Shown here one piece after another: positions 35,442 through 46,400 of a DNA stretch of 64,000 nt. Position 1 is the stretch's first letter. Each line of letters opens with the position of its first letter. The notes beneath the pieces are model-generated. The model made no database searches and was not told the DNA's origin. It saw only the letters and a list, made by a program, of their open reading frames with translations. Location: assembly GCA_029204225.1 (NCBI GenBank), contig CM055101.1:59380094-59444093 (forward strand). The letters are read 5' to 3'. A program made the translations under genes and the position numbers. The DNA is from Diphasiastrum complanatum. Taxonomy: Eukaryota; Streptophyta; Lycopodiopsida; Lycopodiales; Lycopodiaceae.

Positions 35442-38401
35442 CTCCCTCTTCAACTAGTTTTGGCATAGTTTTGACAATAGAACTTTAATCCAACTTTAGA
35501 ATGATCTCCATCCTAAGTATAGATCTCCTTTATAAGGTTCTAAAGTATCTTTCATAATTGATATAGAGAATAGTGTCCAAATTGGATGCGTTACTATTTC
35601 TTACATCAATTTTACACATCAAGATATAACTAATACATGAAGAACCAAATAGAATGTGAATGAAATGCTCCATGTTTCAAACTTTGAACTCTCTGAAAAA
35701 TTATAGCAACCAAACAATTAATGCGAGTGATGACTATTTGCTTGCTTGTCTCCTCCAACTTTGTCCTTTCTTGATATGTCTCAACCATAAAACTCCATAA
35801 ATGAGACTCCATCTCCATCTTGCCACAAGATATCATCAACACTTGATGACTTGGACATGAATGAGTGACATAATGAATCTCCATTAGCTTCATTTCCATC
35901 AGGAAAACCAGCCAAGAATGCTAGTACAACTCCAACAATAAGATATTGCAAGACAATGTAGCTAGTTTGACCATATCTTGACAATTTGCACACATTCACA
36001 TGAAATAGCTCAAACATGAGATAGAACAAGTAAAGTAAATTGAACAACACTTCCTTGCTGCTCCTTTGACCTTACTTGAGTCTTCAATAAGCTGCAAAAA
36101 CAGATCCATAACATCTTTTCCAAATAACCTTCCTTTGATGCTCTTGACTAGTTCCAAATTGCCACCTTTCCTTTTGTGTTGTTGAAGCCCTTTGAGACCA
36201 ATATCTTGATATTCCTCTTGACCATCAAAGTTATTGAACAAACTTTGTTTTCTAGATCCATTACTTGCTTTTCCACTATGAAAACCAAGAGAACCAATAT
36301 CCACTTGCATAGCATCATCTACACAAGAAGATTCTCCAAAACATGTGAGTAAAGCAAAGTGAGTCGCTTCCACTTGCTTACCTTTCTCTTGATCATCAGA
36401 GATATCAAAGATATAAATACCTTCATGCTTGAACCTCTAGAAATATCCCTCTCAAACATATGATCTAGATCCAACAAGATCTCATCAATGCTTGATCTCA
36501 ATCTTTCATAAAGGTTAGTGAAAACAATGTCACCAATGTCACCATCATAAATCAAAAGATAGATTCCAAACTTTCCATCGAACATGAAGTAGAGTAGGTG
36601 AAGCTGAGTATCAAACCTAATAAATCTAGCCTTCTTGAGTCCATAACAAACCTCAATAAGCTCACCAAAGAGATATGCCTTGCCTTGAAGAAATTACTTC
36701 TCGATTTGCGGGCCATGTAGTCTTCTCCAACCAACCTTTTGCCATCTTGATCATGAGTGATCAATTCACAATCATAGAATCCTTTGAGTTGATGAAGAGA
36801 TGTGAGATACATGCCTTGGATCTTCCTAAGAACCAATCTTCCATTGCTCTTTCCTTCATAGGACTCCCTCTCAATGATTGCATCATAAGAAGTAGAAACC
36901 TCAAAAACATTAGAAGCCATGAAAAAAATGATTAGTACCTTCAACATAAGGATGATTGAAGTACTTTCTTTTTTCCAAAAAGAACTTCTACTCAATGTTT
37001 TAGGTGATGAATCATATGATAATGATTCTTCCTCACTATCATTCATAATGACATCATTCAAAGTACATCCTACTTTCTACTCTTCACATACTTCTCTTCT
37101 TCTTGACTTGTGACTATCTCCCTCACCAAGTATCTTGATAGAACCATTTGAACTACTCTCTTTATGAAGACATGTGACTCCACTTGCTGCAAAAATGACT
37201 TTCTTGGACTCATCACAAAAGAATGTAGAAGAACCACCTCCTTCATGAATGCACCTAGAAACATCTTTTTCCATATGATCAAAGAAATCATTAACAACAA
37301 TCTTTTCCAAGGAAGAACCTTCACCTCCATTGATGAAGTTAGCTCTTTCCTTACCTTTTGCATGCTTGCACTTGCCATGAAGAACCATTGAAACACCATC
37401 ATTATCCTCAAGACTAGCCAAGTTAGCACAAAGATGAACATCTCCAAGAAGCATACTAGATCTTGACCTAGATCTAGCATAAATAAGCTTTAGACTTTGC
37501 ATAAGATCCACCAATCTTATTGATGCTAAAAGGTAACTTTGAAAATTTGAGACCAATCTCCTTTTCCATTCCATCCTTTTTGTTAGCCATAACAAAAGCA
37601 GCAAGCTTAAAAAGTCTACCTTGTCTATTGCCCCTAGGAACCAAGATTTATTCCTTTGTAATGAAACCAGCATCACACCAAACTTTACCATCATGTATCC
37701 TTTTTCTATCTTTTGACCAACACTTAACAAATTCTTTGAAAGGAATGTAAAGAACACCATCAAGTCTTGTTTTCCTATTAGTAGAGAGACAAATAGGAAT
37801 TGAACCAGTACCTTCAATCACACACTTACCACCATAGGCCATGTAAATTGCTTTCTTGGCTCCATCATAAGTGACCAAAGAAGTAAAGAACTCCTTGTGA
37901 CTAGTCATGTGTGAACTAGCACCACCCCACCATGAATCTTTGTCACCTTCACTTGATATTAGACTTGAAGAACACATCAAAAGAGAGTCACCACCACCTA
38001 GATCCTCATCATTAGTAGTAAAGTTTATTTGCTTGCCACCTTCATCTCTTTGCTTCTTCAAACATTCATTTGCAAAATGCCCTTTGATTCCACAATAAAA
38101 GCATTTCAACTTAGACTTATCTTTCTTTTTGCCAAAAGAAGAAGTCTCACCTTGATCTTGCCCTTTAGACCACTTGCCTTTGCCTTTTCCCTTGAACTTG
38201 CCTTTGATGAACATAGCCTCCTCTTCATATTGAGATGTCAATGTAGATCCACCTCCTCTTGATTGAAGCCTATACTCCTCATTCACCAGATCTCTTGCAA
38301 ATCCACAATACTTGGCAAAGTCTTTTGAATAGCAAAACTTTGAACAAGATTAGCATCATCCAACAAGCCATTAAGTATAACTTGAACAATACGAGTAGAA
38401 A
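35442..38401 (-). mobile_element. Copia IV internal region: gag-protease plus non-pol 3' half
   Basis: Minus strand. The gag tail VQVILNGLLDDANLVQSF-like (38400-38300) leads into ORF 38286-37648, with zinc knuckle CFYCGIKGHFANEC, then WWGGASSHMTSHKEF where the protease Asp-Ser-Gly should be, and GTGSIPICLSTN. Frames then carry SKNLLSVGQKIEKGYMMV and GNRQGRLFKL (pre-integrase). After about 37500 no integrase, RT or RNase H motif occurs. Instead about 2 kb of overlapping, partly open minus-strand frames (37817-37077, 37061-36552, 36585-36319, 36373-35996) reach the 3' LTR. It looks non-autonomous. Confidence 0.7.
37648..38286 (-). pseudogene. Copia IV gag zinc knuckle and dead protease
   Basis: A 212-codon frame. 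A basic K/G-rich stretch (KGKFKGKGKGKWSKG) precedes the CX2CX4HX4C knuckle. The protease motif has lost its catalytic Asp (DSWWGGASSHM; compare WWIDSGASSHM in copia I). Its downstream end drifts out of frame into pre-integrase sequence. Confidence 0.8.
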
Positions 38402-38532
38402 CCAGACTGTAGCGATAAAAATATAGACTGTTTCAAAACAGTTCAGTTTCTACAAGTTACATTTGAGAGAATAAAATTTAGAGAAGAAAAGAAGGCTGTT
38501 GAGATGAGTAGGAGTTAGATTAAACTCGAACA
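38402..38532 (-). repeat. Inverted LTR fragment related to copia VII LTR
   Basis: The reverse complement begins TGTTCGAGTTTAATCT and matches 40955-41090 closely (cctactcatctcaa, tctctcaaatgtaactt, gaactgttttgaaacagtct). It is cut where copia IV gag begins. Confidence 0.85.
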
Positions 38533-38639
38533 AAAGTTTCTATTGCTGGTCCAGTGCACACTAGGTATAAGTGCATAATTTCTTTTTTGCATGTGTATTT
38601 AAACTAAGTCAATTGATACATGAACTCATTAAATAAAAC

Positions 38640-39925
38640 ACTTATTTTTAACCATTTGTGACTTTTTAGGTGGATGTTCTTTATGGAAAGACATGAAAGT
38701 CTAAAAAGATTTTGTGCGTCAAAAGGCAAGGCCTGAAGGTAGCATGTCAGAGGGAAGGTTATTTAGTACATGAATCTCTCTTTTATGTTACTGAAATTTT
38801 GCACCACCTACATCCATCTGCTCTACTATTGTGGCGTGATGAGGAAGCCGAAGAGGTAACTAGTGAAAAATCTCAAGGGATAGAAAGGTTCATAGGTTGA
38901 CACCCTTCTAACGAGAAATTTCTTTTACATTCACGCTTTATAATTGTGGAGTTATGGATAAATGGTTAGACCTATATGAAGAAGAGAAAAAGGAGAGGGC
39001 CTTGTCTAGAAAGCACCAACGACAGAATAGAGATAGATACATGGCCACAAGTTCACATGATGTTGAGCATTGCCCAAGCAATGCACTATAGAGTGGATGC
39101 ATGACACACTACAAAAAGCAACAAAAGAGGGACAAAAAATATTAAATGCAGAATGAGACTTTGCAAGAGGATGCAAATGGAAGGTATTATTCTTCAGATA
39201 CTTTATTATTAGAACATTCTTGTTTATAACAATATTTGTTAATCATTTTGAAACACCATGTTCATTCACAATGATTATTTATGAGATTCATGTTTGTCAT
39301 GTGCCAGTGCAAAATGTATAATGCTATATGGGCTTTTGGTTTTCACTTTCGTGTTGAAAGGATTGATAACAAGAGACGCACACACGATTGTGGCGTAATA
39401 GCATCTTTCCAACAAAAAAGTCAAAGCAGTGCACGAGATCGGAATCCCATCTCAGGAGACATAGAATACGTAGGAACTATACAAAATATTTATGATGCGT
39501 CATTTGGTGAAAGTGGACATTATTTTTCATTTGATGTGAAATGGTTCAAGGTAGTTTGTAGAGGGCCAAATGCAACCGTAAAATCGGATCCAAGTGGATT
39601 TTTTGCGATTGATTCATCAAAAACATTGAGCATGCAGTCCTTTGACACATTGGTGTTGCCTTGTCATTGTGAGCAGGTGCACATGCTATGCTATCATGTT
39701 TATCATTTTATTGCAAGTGACTTCAGTATTTGAGTTTTCGGTATGTTCTAAAATAGTAACTTTTGCAGGTGTTTTTTCAACCAGATCGACTAAACAAGAT
39801 ATGGTGGTTTGTAGCTCAAGTTGAACCACGTTCACGACGAGTATTTGAGGGTGCAAATCTTGAGAATGAAATGGAAAACCTTCATTTTAACTATGAGATT
39901 GAGCACCCTAGAGATGTAATATAGA
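38640..39925 (+). pseudogene. CACTA (En/Spm) transposase C-terminal remnant
   Basis: 38709-38760 encodes DFVRQKARPEGSMSEG and, one frame over, EGYLVHESLFYV, the end of the DUF4218 region of CACTA TNP2-like transposases. Further on, AFGFHFRVERIDNKRRTHDCGV, GDIEYVGTIQNIYD, FDVKWFKVV and FAIDSSK match the DUF4216 layout. A credible intron (39679-39769, cag|gtgcac...ttgcag|gtg) joins PCHCEQ to VFFQPDRLNKIWWFVAQVEPR, a usual DUF4216 ending, with a stop at 39922. Frameshifts make it a relic, and no CACTA terminal repeats were found. Confidence 0.8.
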
Positions 39926-39970
39926 GATGTTCTTTTTGTTTGTGTTTCATCTCTGCTATTCGATCGCTAT

Positions 39971-40954
39971 GGAAGGTTCAACCTCAGAGATCCCTTGATC
40001 AACAAATTCAAAGATGACTTCCACATGTGGAAGTTCAAAATGAGGATGATCCTGATCGAGAGCAATTCAGATCAGTTATTACTGAAAACCAAATCTCTGC
40101 TTTCATAAGAGTTTGAAATGACTGATTTAGGCCTAGTCCATTATCTTCTTGGTATGGAGATCAGCAGAGATTGCGCAGGCAGAAGGATAGCTATAAGCCA
40201 AGAATCCTACTTGACTAATGTACTCTGCAGATATGACATAGAGGACTGCAAGCCCATAGACACACCTATGGATCCAGGAGCTAGCTGTCCAAAGACATGT
40301 GCCCCAAAACTCAAGCAGATCAGTAAGAAATGTGCAGGTATCCTTATCAGTCTATCATAGGATCTATTACGTATTCTATGATCTGCACACGACCTGATCT
40401 AACATATGCAGTAAGCACATTGTCTCAGTACATGTCCAATCTAGGCCTACAACACTAGAAAGTCCTGCAAAGAGTACTGAGGTACATTCAAGCTACAAAG
40501 CACTATGCTTTGAGCTATAACGACAATACAGAAACTGCACTCACATTGACCATTTATTCGAATTCAGATTGGGCAAGTGACATGGATACCAAAAAATCCA
40601 CATCAGGCTACATTTGTTTCCTTGCAGGAGGACCCATCTCATGGAACAGCAGAAAGCGAGGCTGTTGTAGGATTTGCAATTCCCACAGATCAGTCCAACA
40701 ATACTCCAGTGCGACAATCAGAGCTGCATAGCTCTTTCTCTGAACCCACGAACTCATAATAGAACTAAGCATATAGAAGTTCAATTCCATTTTCTTAGAG
40801 AGAAAGTTTAGAGTCAAGATGTTCTACTATCATACAGACAGTATGTTGGCTGATATTTTGACAAAGCCATTGATTAGAGATAAAAATTCTACTTTAGTAG
40901 GTATGTTAGGCCTCAATTGCAAATCAGATTCATAGCAGTTAGCTTAAGGGGGAG
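39971..40954 (+). pseudogene. Copia VII: gag start fused to RT/RNase H
   Basis: A gag-like start (MEGSTSEIPLINKF-type, then DDFHMWKFKMRMILIES, 39971-40065) runs directly into the end of RT (FEMTDLGLVHYLLGMEI, QESYLTNVL, CKPIDTPMDPG). Remnants of TRPDLTYAVSTLSQYMSNL follow, then RNase H (YSNSDWASDMDTKKSTSGY, FLAGGPISWNS) and MLADILTKPLIRDK. Everything from the gag middle through integrase and most of RT is deleted. A purine tract (aagggggag, 40946-40954) ends it. Confidence 0.88.
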
Positions 40955-41455
40955 TGTTGGAGTTTAATCTAATTCCTACTCATCTCAAAGGCCCTCCTTC
41001 ATTTTCTAAATTTTACTCTCTCAAATGTAACTTGCAGAAAATGAACTGTTTTGAAACAGTCTGCATTTTTATCACTACAATCTGGTTTTTACTCATATTT
41101 TTCTACATAGCCGAAAAATGTGAAAAACCCAACACTGTGTTTTTACACGGAATTTTTTGACAGGCGACACTACAAGTTTTACATGGGTTTCTACACAGGC
41201 AAAAGTTGCAAAAAACTCGACACTGCATATTTGCATACAGTTTTCAATAGGTGAAAAAGATGACACTTGCCCTACAATAGGTCGAAGCTGTCCTACAGAC
41301 AAAGGCGATGTCCTACAAACATCGAAGGTGTCTTCCAAATGGCGAAGGTGTCCTACAAATCCCAGAGGCTGCCCTCAGGTAAAGGCAATGGCCAAAAGGC
41401 CTTTAACATTGATTTGCACACATGCATTCGAATAAAATATATATCAAATTCCAAC
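40955..41455 (+). repeat. 3' LTR of copia VII
   Basis: Starts TGTTGGAGTTTAATC straight after the PPT. The interior has gcgacac, aaaaactcgacactgcat and gcgaaggtgtcctac words repeated in tandem (41100-41400). The right end near attccaact is approximate. Confidence 0.65.
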
Positions 41456-42375
41456 TATCTTTGACATTTCCTTACATCCCTCTCCAGTCTTTTTTGTTTA
41501 CATTACATTCTTGCATCTGATCTATAGGTGACTTGTTGCTTTGAGCAACCAACTATAATCAAATCTATAATCAATCATGGATTATGTTGTTCAACAAAAT
41601 TATAATCATCAATAAATTTTATCAATTTGTTGTAGCTTTTAAATGTCTTCAAAAATTACAACAAACTAATTTTTAATTATACAATACAAACGATGCACAT
41701 ATTTCAAAATCATAACATAAGTCCATTGCACAAAATAAATTTTCACACAATTTTCAGCTTATTATTCTCATATTGTCACAAATGACTTTCCATGATATTA
41801 AACTTGTAGGATTCACATAAAGAAAAAATACGACATTATCACATGGCAAGGCCTTTGTGGTTTAATTCCACACCATTCTTGTTTTAAAAATTAATTTTGA
41901 TTCTTAAATGCGCTTAGGAGTAACACCTCAACTAACTTGGGCTTAGCGTATTTTGCACCCTCACGTGAGGGTGCACAAGCCATCTAGTGGTGGAGTGAGC
42001 GGTACGATCCACCCCACCACCAGTAGATGGATGCCACACCACCCTCTAGGGTGCGGTATAAGCTCTCCCATAAACTTTCAACAATCTTATCCATCAAAGA
42101 GGATAGTCACCTCATCACTTACTGAGGCTTAAAAAAGTGGGTGACCAAATAAAGGGGAGCAAAGCCTAAGGTCACTAGAGATATACCATCTTATATGACT
42201 CTCAAACCAAGATCACTCTCTAATTTCCAACTTGATTCATTAGCTGCCTAGAAGCATGCCCTGGCCACCATCGTAATTGCCATTCACCAAATATTTGGGC
42301 CATTTTCGACCCTATAGTATATAGGGCCTCGATCATCTTTTTCTATTTTAGATTAAAATTGCTCCCTGGGTGCGA
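41456..42375. other. Non-coding stretch with palindromes
   Basis: AT-rich without genes. 41955-41974 is a perfect 20-bp palindrome centred on CACGTG. A second imperfect inverted repeat (ccatctagtggtgg / ccaccaccagtagatgg) lies at 41980-42031. Confidence 0.55.
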
Positions 42376-42379
42376 CAAC

Positions 42380-42527
42380 GCGTGGAGAGAGAGAGCGGGG
42401 AGAGAGGAGAGAGAGAGAGGAGATAGAAAGAGAGAGAGAGAGAGAGAGAGCGAGCGTGAGGAGGGAGAGAGAGGGTAGAGCGTGGAGGGAGAGAGAGGGA
42501 GAGAGAGAGAGGATAAAGCGCGAAGGA

Positions 42528-42575
<48 letters not shown>
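42380..42575. repeat. (GA)n-rich simple repeat
   Basis: Interrupted GA tract with a pure run near 42530-42575. It lies about 850 bp before the start codon of the large gene; the Ser-Leu and Arg-Glu frames over it are artefacts. Confidence 0.95.
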
Positions 42576-42581
<6 letters not shown>

Positions 42582-42621
42582 TCATCGAATGTAAAAAGAT
42601 CAAGCGAACATCAATTATGCA

Positions 42622-42670
42622 AGGTAATGGCCATTTGGTAGAGTAATGTCTCTCCGAATGGCCATTACCT
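42622..42670. other. Hairpin upstream of the large gene
   Basis: aggtaatggccatt (42622-42635) and aatggccattacct (42657-42670) are perfect complements around a 21-base loop that itself partly pairs (ggtagag/ctctcc). Confidence 0.7.
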
Positions 42671-42769
42671 AATACATATTGTCATACCCTTGTGACCAAA
42701 TGAGTTTCAACTTCCATCGTCCAACGTCCAACGGCTTTTTTCCAGATTCAAATTCAAAAGCTATACTTG

Positions 42770-43425
42770 CCGCCCAAATTCTCTCGTCTCTTCTCTTCCC
42801 TCTCCACGCCCTGCTTTGTCTGCTTTGCTCTCCCACTCTCTTCATCGTCACCTAAATCATTTGCATCACACAATCCTTCTAATCTATGCATACTATCTTC
42901 ACAATTTTAGTGAAGGGTTTTCTAGGGCTCGCGTTGGCACCTTGAATGCGTATCCAGGGATGAATTTGTGAAGAGGAGGAGGCATATGGATTGAATCCTT
43001 CATAGATTAGCTTTAGGAAATAAAACTTGAAAATTTTCACTGTACTTTGATCAGGTTGCAGAGTTGCGTGCTTTAGCAGCACTAGTCTTGGTCTGTGATG
43101 CTCTTCCTCGAGTTGAGGTGTTTATATTCTTGTTTATCTGCAGATTTCACGCATCTAGTTTATCTATAGCTTGCTTTTACCTGGTATTGCTTTGCATCTT
43201 ACATTGTCAGCAAGCAGTCACGGAACGATGTATTCCAATTTATGAAGCTTTTCGATTGGCAAAAGTAAACCAGACTGCACCGCTGGAATTTTTGAATCTG
43301 TCGTTACTGATTAGGAAATTTGCCCTTTTGTCATAGGCTGGGTCCTGCTCAGAATAGGGCATTTTATCCCCTTCCTCTAGCAAAGTGTGGTGATTTATAC
43401 TTAGAAAGCGAGCTTGTGGCTCTCC
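42770..43425 (+). promoter_or_regulatory. Probable promoter and 5' leader of the large gene
   Basis: A pyrimidine-rich stretch (tctctcgtctcttctcttccctctcc, split as 42779-42804) resembles plant initiation and leader sequence. The block 43054-43119, preceded by ag and followed by gtg, reads VAELRALAALVLVCDALPRVE and might be a leader exon. No firm TATA box was assigned. Confidence 0.35.
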
Positions 43426-46400
43426 ATGGAAAAACTGGATTTTCACGCTCTGCCGCGTCGTCAGCTGCAGGCACTCTGCAAAAAGCATGGCATTCCAGCT
43501 AACGGAACCAATTTCTCCATGGCGGATGCTCTTAGGAACATTGAGCAGGTAATAATTCTCTCTCTCTCTGTCTCACACACACACACACACATTTCTTTAT
43601 GAATGAATAATTTTGTTTTAGGTTTTGGTTCGTATGCAGCAAGAGACTGAGAAACACAGTGCAGTGAAGGAACACCTGAAGGATGGTGAGCAGACGGTTA
43701 AAAATGTAACAGGAAGTGATAAGTTAATTAAAAGCTCTGTAGATTGTGCAATATCTGAGAAAGAGGTCGAAGGTGTTCTGGAGATTATACCTACTGATGC
43801 TCACACGAAATGTGCGAGGAAGGTTTCCGGAAGGACGTCCACACGGCGTGGTTGCAAGGAAGCTGAAATTCAGGCTGTTCAGCCAAAGAAGACAGAAACT
43901 CCTCCTAAAGAAAATAAAGTTGAAACTGAAGCAAAAATCTGTATTCCTGCTCCCACAAACCCTTCCTTGCAAATGGCAGCAGAGGTAGCTTATGATGAAG
44001 CAGACCAGAAGAATGAAATTAGAAAAACAAGAGGAAGATCACAAACAAACGCAAAATGCGTCGAATTAGAGGAGAATGCAAAAGCTCAACTGGAAAAAGT
44101 CAGAACGGAGGCTAAAAGCAGCATCTCCGTCAGCGAGGTGATCGTACATCCAAAGACCGTGGAAGTATTGGACATGGTCGATTCAGAGAAGCATAAATGT
44201 CTCAGGGAATTGAGAGGAAAGGCCTCCTACCGAAAACCTGACAGTGAAGCATCTCGAGAACTGAAATCTAGCAAACAGGAGGAGGATTCAGATGCTCCTA
44301 AAAATGCAAGAATCGATCACCAGGATACTCTACTTGACAATTTTTACCCAGCAAAGCTAGTGAAAGCTGACCATATTGAGTTGGAAAACAGGTCTGACAA
44401 AAAACCCAGGGAAATGTCATGTAGAAATCGTGCTGGCAAAGGAGAATCAGAGTCAATCAAGTCAAAGAATGATGGGGAAACTCCGGGAATGAGCGAAGAT
44501 ATTGAGCCTGAGGTTGATCATAGCTTCTCTTCCCACCTGATGACAGAAGAAGTGCTGGAACCTATTCGAGCTGAATCAGGGAACCAGAAATGCCAGAAGA
44601 AATTGAGAGGGAAATCCTGCCAAAAATTTGCTAGTGATGTACAACGAGAAACAAAACCTATGAAACCGACAGCGGGCTCAGAAGTTGCAGTTCTCGAAGA
44701 AAATCAAAGAACTGAAGATAAGGACAACGGTATCCAGCCTGTGGCTGAGCACTTCAACCCACAAGTAGGCGGGGAAACTGCGCTTGTGGAGTTGGAGAAC
44801 AAGTGTGAAAGGAAAGTAAGGGGACGGTCAGGCGCAAGGCGTGCTTGCAAAGCAGAACTAGAGGTTGCTCCTTCACAGGCGAGGATCAATGCAGAAGCGC
44901 TTTCTAAGAAAGGAAACGTTAAACCTGAGGCTAATCACAGCCTGTTTGCTCACCAGACCCCATCAAAGATGTTTCAACATCAATCCGAAAACAATGAATG
45001 TCAGCACAAAAAACCTCGTGGTGAAGAAGAGCATACCACGCTGATAGAGGGTTCATTGGTGGCTGCTTTGAAAGAGGAAACGAGAATTGCTGATGTTTGC
45101 AACCAACAAAACATTGAGGTGAGTGACAATGCTAAGTTGGAAAAAGAGAAAAATGAGAAGAAGTTGACGGGAAAATTAGGTAAAGAACGTGCTAGTAAAG
45201 CAAAACCTTTATCCGTCTCTTGTAAGCTGAAGGAAAATGCAGAAACTTTTGTTCTGCAAGAGAATGTTGAGCCTGCTGCTAACCACACGCTGTCTGCCCG
45301 CAAGACCCCACTACAGACAGTGGAGCCTGTCCACGTTAAATCGGAGAACAAGATCTGCCAGAGAGAATTGAGTGAAAATTCTTGCAGGCAACGCGATGGT
45401 GAAGCACAAAGAAAAGTAAAAGTGGAGCTGGCATTCGCCAAACAGAAACATTGCAAGGAAGCTCCACATAAGGCAGAGGAATCTGAAAAGGAGGCAGAAG
45501 AAAATCTACATCTGAATTCGGAAAAGAATTGTCGTAGAAAATTGAGAGGGAGAGCATCTTCAAAAGTTGGTGGTAAAGGAGAAGTAGAATCAAAACCGAT
45601 CAAAGTGGAGGAGGATGCAGAAGTTAGTGTGGTCTCCCAACTGGAAGCTGAGAAAGATCCCAGAGACAAGGCTTCTAACTCACGAAAAGTCACAATACCT
45701 ATCTGCGTTCAATCAGAGAACAAGAACTCTCAAAGGCAGCTGAGAGGAAGGGAGAGCAGCAAGCGAGATAGCGAAGGGTTAGTGGAAGAAGAATGGGCAG
45801 ATGTGAATCCGAAAGATTGTTCTGAAGCTTCTGTGAAGGAAGAGAAATTTGGAACTGCCGCTGAAGAAATCGTCGTGGCAGAAGAAGTTGCTGCATTGCA
45901 GAAGAGCGTGGAAACGGAAGTAGAAGTAACGAAGAAGGGACAGGTGAAGAATCTCAGGGGCAGGGCATGTCTCCAACTTGCTAGCGAAGCAGAAGCTGAA
46001 TCAAAATGTGTGAAAGTGGAGGAGGATCCAAAAGCTGTTGCTATGCAAGACATAGCTGAAATTGACATAAAGGAAAGTCTTTTTGTCATTACCGCACAGC
46101 AAAACAATGTGCAAGCGGATCATGTCAAGGCGAACAATGGGAAGGGTGGGAGAAGAAGGAGAGTGGCCTCTACAAAGCCTGGAAACAAAGAAGAGACTGT
46201 TATACAATCTGCCAAGACAAAGCAGGATCAAAATGCTTTTCATAAGGAAGAGAAAGTTGGAACCGAAGCCGAATTTAGCAACGCTACCGTAATCACTCCA
46301 TCAGAGGAAACTGCGGAAGCATCAGAAAAACCCACAAAGGATCTCTTACGCGTGGAAGCAGAAGATGTTTCCTCTGTATCCACGCTTGACACTAGCAATG

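Noticed and set aside
42343..42641. Ser-Leu and Arg-Glu rich frames
   Set aside because: Arise from the (GA)n tract; no independent coding signal.
45001..45693. 230-codon minus-strand ORF and other antisense frames under the large gene
   Set aside because: Antisense shadows of a Glu/Lys-rich coding exon, which reads as Ser/Phe/Leu-rich on the other strand; no domain.
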